From Acephala macrosclerotiorum (Eukaryota > Ascomycota > Leotiomycetes > Helotiales > Mollisiaceae), in the NCBI GenBank assembly GCA_014904845.1, contig MU119435.1:25651-89650 (forward strand): a stretch of DNA of 64,000 nt, given 5' to 3'. Of this stretch, positions 58,309-64,000 are shown piece by piece. The translations under genes and the position numbers were made by a program. How positions within the stretch are numbered: the stretch's first letter is position 1; each line of letters starts with the position of its first letter. The notes beneath the pieces were generated by a model. The model saw only the letters and a list, made by a program, of their open reading frames with translations, did no database searches and had not been told where the DNA came from.

Positions 58309-59200
58309 GGAGAATCTCTGAGCTGCACAAAAATCGGTACTTCGGGTCACGTAGCCCAACAAAGGTGAGGAGACGAGGCAAATTCAAAGTCTCATCATAG
58401 ACTAGACGTGCATCTGAGTTTCGTTGCAGATCTCAGTCCCAGCGGCGGCACTTCTGTTCCGATGGCTCCTGCTATTAGTCGGTCCCTTCATTGCACATCA
58501 GGTGAATCTCTGGGATTGGGAGGACAATGAACCTGGGTTTCGTTGCGTACCTTATCACATCAGACTCTCTCCGGTACCACTTCCACTAAGCCTAGGTCCT
58601 CAGTGGATCTTTGGGCATTGAGACCAGGCCCTTTGGCACATCAAATGAGCTTGGAACTTCGGCTTACCTTCGGCGCAAAGATGGATGAAAGGATGAGAGG
58701 CAAAAACGCGTTTGCAGCCTTTGCGAAGGACGGATGATCAAGCAGTGCTGATTTCGATCGGGCCTGGGACCAACTCGTTGCGAAGAGGCGAGAAAGGTCG
58801 AGCGCAATGTTCGCGTAGGGATTTGGTCGGGGTTGGAGGTGAGGTGGGAATGGAAGACCATTCGTTCATTTCCTCCATGTTGCTTGGTACCTTTCGGTCG
58901 AAGTGAGAAACCTTACCTGGCCAAGTTTCAAGTGATCCTATTGTCTGCTTGTAAAAACCAGTGCTCTTGCAACCTCTCGTTCCAGCACGTATTGATTCGG
59001 AAGTTGTTTAAGAATAGTCGGTGTATTAAAGTAGTCTCGCATCTCCAACTCTGAGCAATCCGCCACGCTCTTTTCGAACAAGGAAAGCTCCATTATACTA
59101 GATAGTTGCCTCGCTCATGAATAGTATTCACACCTGTGCAAAGCTCCACTATAAAACTTTTTATCTTGCCTTCCCATTTTAACAAAGTCGAAAACCGAGT
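58309..59200. other. Transition zone between genes and the AT-rich block
   Basis: Base composition is still normal up to about 59,180, then drops sharply. Short frames (for example 58424-58621 plus) show no motif. No gene supported. Confidence 0.45.
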
Positions 59201-61660
59201 ACAATCAATCGTATATAAACAATCGAAAATATCGTTAAAAAAAGTATTCCAAAGTATAATTAATTCGCAAAATAAAAAAAATTAATATATATATTAATAA
59301 TATTAATTTAATTTATTATAAATTTTTTAATTATATATTAAAATAATAAATAAAAATATTAATATTATTTAAAATTTATATATATTTTATTTTAATATTT
59401 TATAAAAAAAAGATTTCGTTTAATAATTTATTAAATAAATTAATAATAAAAAAAGTTTTTTTTTATTTAATATATATTTTATTTTATAAATTTTATAAAA
59501 TTTTTAATTTAAACTTTTTATAAATATTTAAAATTAAAATAATTATTAAATAATAAATTATTAAGTTTTTTAATATTTATTATAAAATATATATTAAATA
59601 AATAAAAACTTTTTTATTTATTATTAATTTATTTAATAAAATCGTTCAATAATTTTTTTTATAAAATATAATAATATTTTATTAATTTTAATTAAAATAA
59701 AAATAATTAAAATATTTTTTTTATTTTTAAAAAAATTCGTTTGTCGATTTATAAACGAATTAATTAACGAACGAATTTTTTTTTTAAAAGTATATTTTAC
59801 TTTATAAACTTCGTAAAAACGTTTTATAAAAAATTATAAAATTTTTTATTTCAAATTTTAAATTAAAAACCTTTAATTTAAACGTTTTATAAACATTTAA
59901 ATTATTAAAATAAAATAATAATTTAAAATTTTCGTTTTATATTTAATTATTACGATTAATTTAATCGATTTAAATTATTTTATTTAATATATAATTTTAA
60001 AAAAAAAAATTTAAATTTTTTTTTTAAAATTTATTTAATATTTAAATAAACGTTTAAATATTTAAAATAAAAAATACTTTTAATAAAATTTTATATTAAA
60101 TAAAACATTTTAAAATTTTCGTTTTTTATATTAAATTATAAATATAATATTATAATTATAAAATTTCGAAATAATAAATAATTATTTTAATAAAAAATAT
60201 TAAAATTTTATATTTATAAATTATTAATTAATTTAAATTATATAAAATTTATAAATAAATTAAAATTTAATTAAATATTTTTATTAATTCGTTATTATAT
60301 AAATTAATAAAATATAATTATATTTAATAAAAATAATAATTATAAATTTTTTTTAAATATATTTTTATTTTAAATATTTTTATAATTATATATTAAAAAA
60401 AAAATTTAAATTAATTAAATAAATTATAATAATTCGATATTATTAATATTATAAAAAATATTAATAATTATTAATAATAATTAATTAAATATATATAAAA
60501 CTTTTTTTAATTTTTAATATATATATTAATTTATAATTAATTAAAATTATTTAAAAAACGAAATTTAAAATATAAAAACTTTATTTTAAAAATAAAATAA
60601 TATTAATTATATACAATTTCAAATTTTACGTAAATATTATATAATATTTATTTTAATATTAATAATTTTTTTTATAATAAAAACGTCGTCGTTTTTAATA
60701 ATTTAAATAAATAAATTTTAAATAATAATAATATTAAAAACAAATATTTTTTTATTTATTTATTTTTATATTTATTTTTATTTTATTATTTATTTTTAAT
60801 TTATTTTTTTTATTTATATTTTAAAATAATTAATATTTAAATTTTTTTTTAAAATTTTATTAAAAATTAATTTTATTATAATATTTATTAAATTATTTTA
60901 ATTTTTTATAATTTTTTTTATTTATATAATTATTAAAATATTAAAAAATAAAAATTTATTTTACGATTATATTTATAATAAATTTAATTATTATTTTATA
61001 AATTTTTTTTTTATTAATATAAATATATTATTTATTTATATTTTAATAACGTTAAATATATATATTTTTTTAATTATAATTAAAAAATAAAAATCGTATA
61101 TAAACGTAATTATTAATTATATATAAATTTAAATAATATTATAAAATTATATTTTAATTATTTTATTTAAAAATTAAATTAATAAAAATATAAATATAAT
61201 AATAATTCGTTAATTAAATTTTTAAATAATTAAAAATTATATTAAAATTTATTATTATTATTATTATATTTTTAAATTATTAATTTTTTTTATTAAAATT
61301 TTTTAAATAATTTTTTAAATATAATAATTATATTTTTTTATAATTATAATAAAAATTTATTATTATTATTATTATTATTTTTAATAAATTTTTATTATTT
61401 ATTTTTTATAAAATATTTTAATTATATATATTTTTTTATTTATTATTAATAATTTATATAAGTTTTTTTTAAATTTTTTATTATTAAATATATATATTTA
61501 AAAAAAATTTAATATTTAAATTATTTTTTATTATAAACGTATTTATAATTTAACGTTTAACGTATAAATATATTTTTTTTATAAATATATTTAAAAAAAA
61601 TTTAATTATTTAAAATATTATTATTAAATTTATTATTTATAAAATTAGTTTTCTATTTGA

Positions 61661-61692
<32 letters not shown>

Positions 61693-64000
61693 AATAATTA
61701 AACTTATAATTATTTTATAAAACAAATTTAAATTTTTTAAATAATTTATTATATATTTAATATTTATAATATAATTTATATATTAAATTATTAATATAAT
61801 TATTTATTTAATATAAAAATTAATATATAATTGATTTAATAAAAAATATTAAATTTTTAATAAATATACAATTATAATTATAAATTATATAAAAATTGCA
61901 AATATATTAAAATTTAATTAAATATTTTTATATTTTAAATTTTAAATAATTTTATTAATTTATTATTATATAAATTAATAAAATTTAATTATATTTAATT
62001 AAAATAATAATTATTAAATTTTTAAATATATTTTTATTTTAAATATTTAATATATTATATAAAGTTTTAAAACGATTTTAAAATTTGTATAAATAATTAA
62101 AAATGTTTATAAAAATATTAAAAATAAAAATAAATATATAACGTATAAAAATTTTATTATTTTTAATATTAAAATTTTATAATTTTTTAAATAAATTTTT
62201 TGTAAAATAATTATTAAAATAATTAATTAAAAATATAAACGAGTTTTTATAAAAATTTATATTTAAAATAATTAAATTTTAATCGTTTTAAATAATAACG
62301 AATAAAAATTATTAAAATTAATTTAATAAAAAACTAAATGCGAAATATATTATTCAATAAATAAAAAAATTATAAAATTTTATTTTATTTTAAATTTTAT
62401 TAAATAAATTAAAAATATTTAAATTATTTTTTTATAATTATTTTTTAAATAATTTTTTAATACGTTTAAAATTATTATAATAATATTTAAAAATTTTAAT
62501 AATAAACGTTTTATTAAACGTATTAAAATTTATATAAAAAAAAAAATTTAAAATTTTTTGTAAAATTATAAATATAATATTTTTAATAAAAAAATAATTA
62601 AAATTTAAATAAAATAAAAAATATTAAAAAAAATATTAAAAAAAATATTAAAAAAAATATTAAAATTTATTTTTAATTTAATTTAAATAAAAATATTTTT
62701 TTATATTATAAATATAATTTAATAAATTTATAATTTAAATTAATAAAATAAATATTATTTTTAAAAAAAAATAATAAAATTTTTTTTTTTTTATATATAC
62801 AAATAATAATAATAAATTTTAAAATTTTTTTAATAATTTTTTTTATTACACGTTATTAAAAACGTTAATATTATTAAATAAATTTATAAATTTATAAATA
62901 TTCGAATTTAAAATATTAAAATTTTAAAAAACGTTTAATTTTTAAATTAAATATTAATTTTAAAAATTTATAATAATTATAAATTAATTAAATAATTTTA
63001 TAAAAAATAAATTAAAAATAATAATAAAAAATAAAACGTTTTATAATTATAATTATTTAATTATATATTTAAAAATAATAAAATAATAAAATAAATAAAT
63101 ATTAAAATTAAATCATTATTTAAAAATAATTAAATTATATATATATTAATAATAATATATAAAAAATTAATATAATAAAACGAATTAATAAAATAATAAT
63201 AAAATAAAATAAAATAATAATTTAAAATATTTAAAAACGAATATTATTTAATAATTAATAAAATAATAAAAAAAATTAAATAATTATATAAATTAAAATT
63301 AATTAAAATTAAAATTTTTATTAATAAAAATAATTTAAAATTAATAAACGTTTAAATATTATTTGAAATTTTTTTTTTTTTAAAAAATATATTAAATTAT
63401 TTAAAAAATAAAACGAAATAATTAAAATTAAAAAACGCGATTAATTATTATAAATACAATATTAGTTTATTAGTCACGTGCGATACTAGGAGTCACGTGC
63501 GATACTAGGCCAGATCGGGACTAGCGCCGCTTGCGCTAGAATTAAAATTATATTTTTCGATTTTTATATATTTATTAAATTTATAATTTATAATTAATTA
63601 ATAATATTAATATTACTAAAAATACTTATTATTAATAATAAATTAAAAACGAAATAAACAAATAAATTAAATAATTCGTTAATAAATTATAAATTTTAAA
63701 TTTAATAAATACATAAAAATTGAAAAATATAATTTCAACTCTAGTACAAGCGGCGCTAGTCCCGATCTGGTCTAGTGTCGCACGTGACTACTAAACTAAT
63801 ATTGTATTTATATTAGTAGTTTTTTTTTATAATAAAAATTAATTTAATTTAATTATTTAAAAAAAGTAATTTTTTTTTATTGTAATTTATTAATATATAA
63901 AATTTATTAATATTTTAATATAAAATTATATAATTCAATTTTAAAAATAATATTAATAAATTAATATTATTTTTAAAGTTTATTAAAAATTATAAATATT
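59201..64000. other. Extremely AT-rich block, RIP-like isochore, runs off the right edge
   Basis: From about 59,220 the sequence is almost entirely A and T, with no open frames of note. The few remaining C/G are clustered as CpG: in 59701-60060 I counted 18 C residues, 12 of them followed by G. This is the appearance of transposon-derived DNA after exhaustive repeat-induced point mutation, or of a subtelomeric/centromeric AT isochore. No transposon protein can be recognised any more. The only non-AT island is the inverted-repeat element at 63449-63812. Confidence 0.8.
63449..63812. repeat. Inverted-repeat (foldback) element inside the AT-rich block
   Basis: The left arm (63449 to about 63598) and right arm (about 63666 to 63812) are reverse complements with scattered transitions. 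Both arms share TATAAATACAATATTAGTTT, then AGTCACGTGCGA-ACTAG, then CCAGATCGGGACTAGCGCCG followed by CTTG and an AT-rich inner part. The left arm contains an extra 19-bp direct duplication (63472-63490 and 63491-63509). The element looks like a MITE or foldback whose GC-rich arm ends resisted the mutation seen all around. GTCACGTG occurs three times (twice left, once right). Confidence 0.75.

Noticed and set aside
59201..64000. Mitochondrial DNA insertion or mitochondrial contig join as explanation for the AT block
   Set aside because: No mitochondrial gene, tRNA or GC-cluster is visible, and the CpG-biased residual C/G fits RIP-type mutation better; still only an inference.
1..64000. CRISPR arrays, operons, ribosome binding sites, tRNA or rRNA genes
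   Set aside because: The window is eukaryotic; no spaced-repeat array was seen and no cloverleaf-type sequence was recognised by eye. A covariance-model tRNA search would settle the latter.

Overview
The window is eukaryotic and comes from a filamentous ascomycete. Nearly every gene has short introns (about 43-90 nt) with GT..AG ends and CTAAC/CTGAC-like branch points. The families are typical of Pezizomycotina: Zn2Cys6 and bZIP regulators, 2EXR proteins, UstYa-like oxidases, an M35 protease and a Dal5-type MFS carrier. The last 4.8 kb is an extremely AT-rich block like the RIP-degraded isochores of these fungi. A leotiomycete (Helotiales-like) host is my best guess, but this is inference only.

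Layout. 0-11 kb: the 5' part of a repeat-containing, possibly N-myristoylated protein runs off the left edge; then an acetate-transporter gene with two nonsense codons, two tandem 2EXR paralogues, a five-exon MFS anion permease and an AhpD-like protein. 11-15 kb: mitochondrial SCOT (ketone-body CoA transferase) and an oxoglutarate/malate-type mitochondrial carrier are divergently transcribed from one 0.4-kb promoter. 15-23 kb: a 166-bp mariner-type MITE, a Zn2Cys6 regulator, a foldback-repeat cluster and two decayed secreted-protein genes (a GH30 glycosidase and a Thr-rich carbohydrate-binding-like protein). 23-30 kb: a RelA/SpoT-domain protein, a CorA-like transporter and a regulator-like protein without a zinc cluster. 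33-41 kb: a small bZIP, an MBOAT/wax-synthase-like acyltransferase and an HExxH metalloprotease-like gene with an apparent frameshift.

42-58 kb is the most interesting part. A purine-cytosine permease is followed by two UstYa-type (DUF3328) oxidase genes, and then by a secreted protein made of 13 near-identical repeats centred on HHTEAQIA. A repetitive secreted precursor beside paired UstYa oxidases is the layout of fungal dikaritin/KEP-type RiPP loci. A secreted M35 (aspzincin) protease and an 868-aa cysteine-rich secreted protein follow. Whether the repeat protein is really matured into peptides is not shown by sequence: its repeats have no Tyr, Phe or Trp, and its dibasic sites are not strictly conserved.

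59.2-64 kb is almost pure A/T, and most of the surviving C residues are in CpG. A 364-bp inverted-repeat element carrying three GTCACGTG motifs sits inside it. Exon structures were derived by eye from frame continuity, splice consensus and family motifs; all coordinates are predictions without transcript support.
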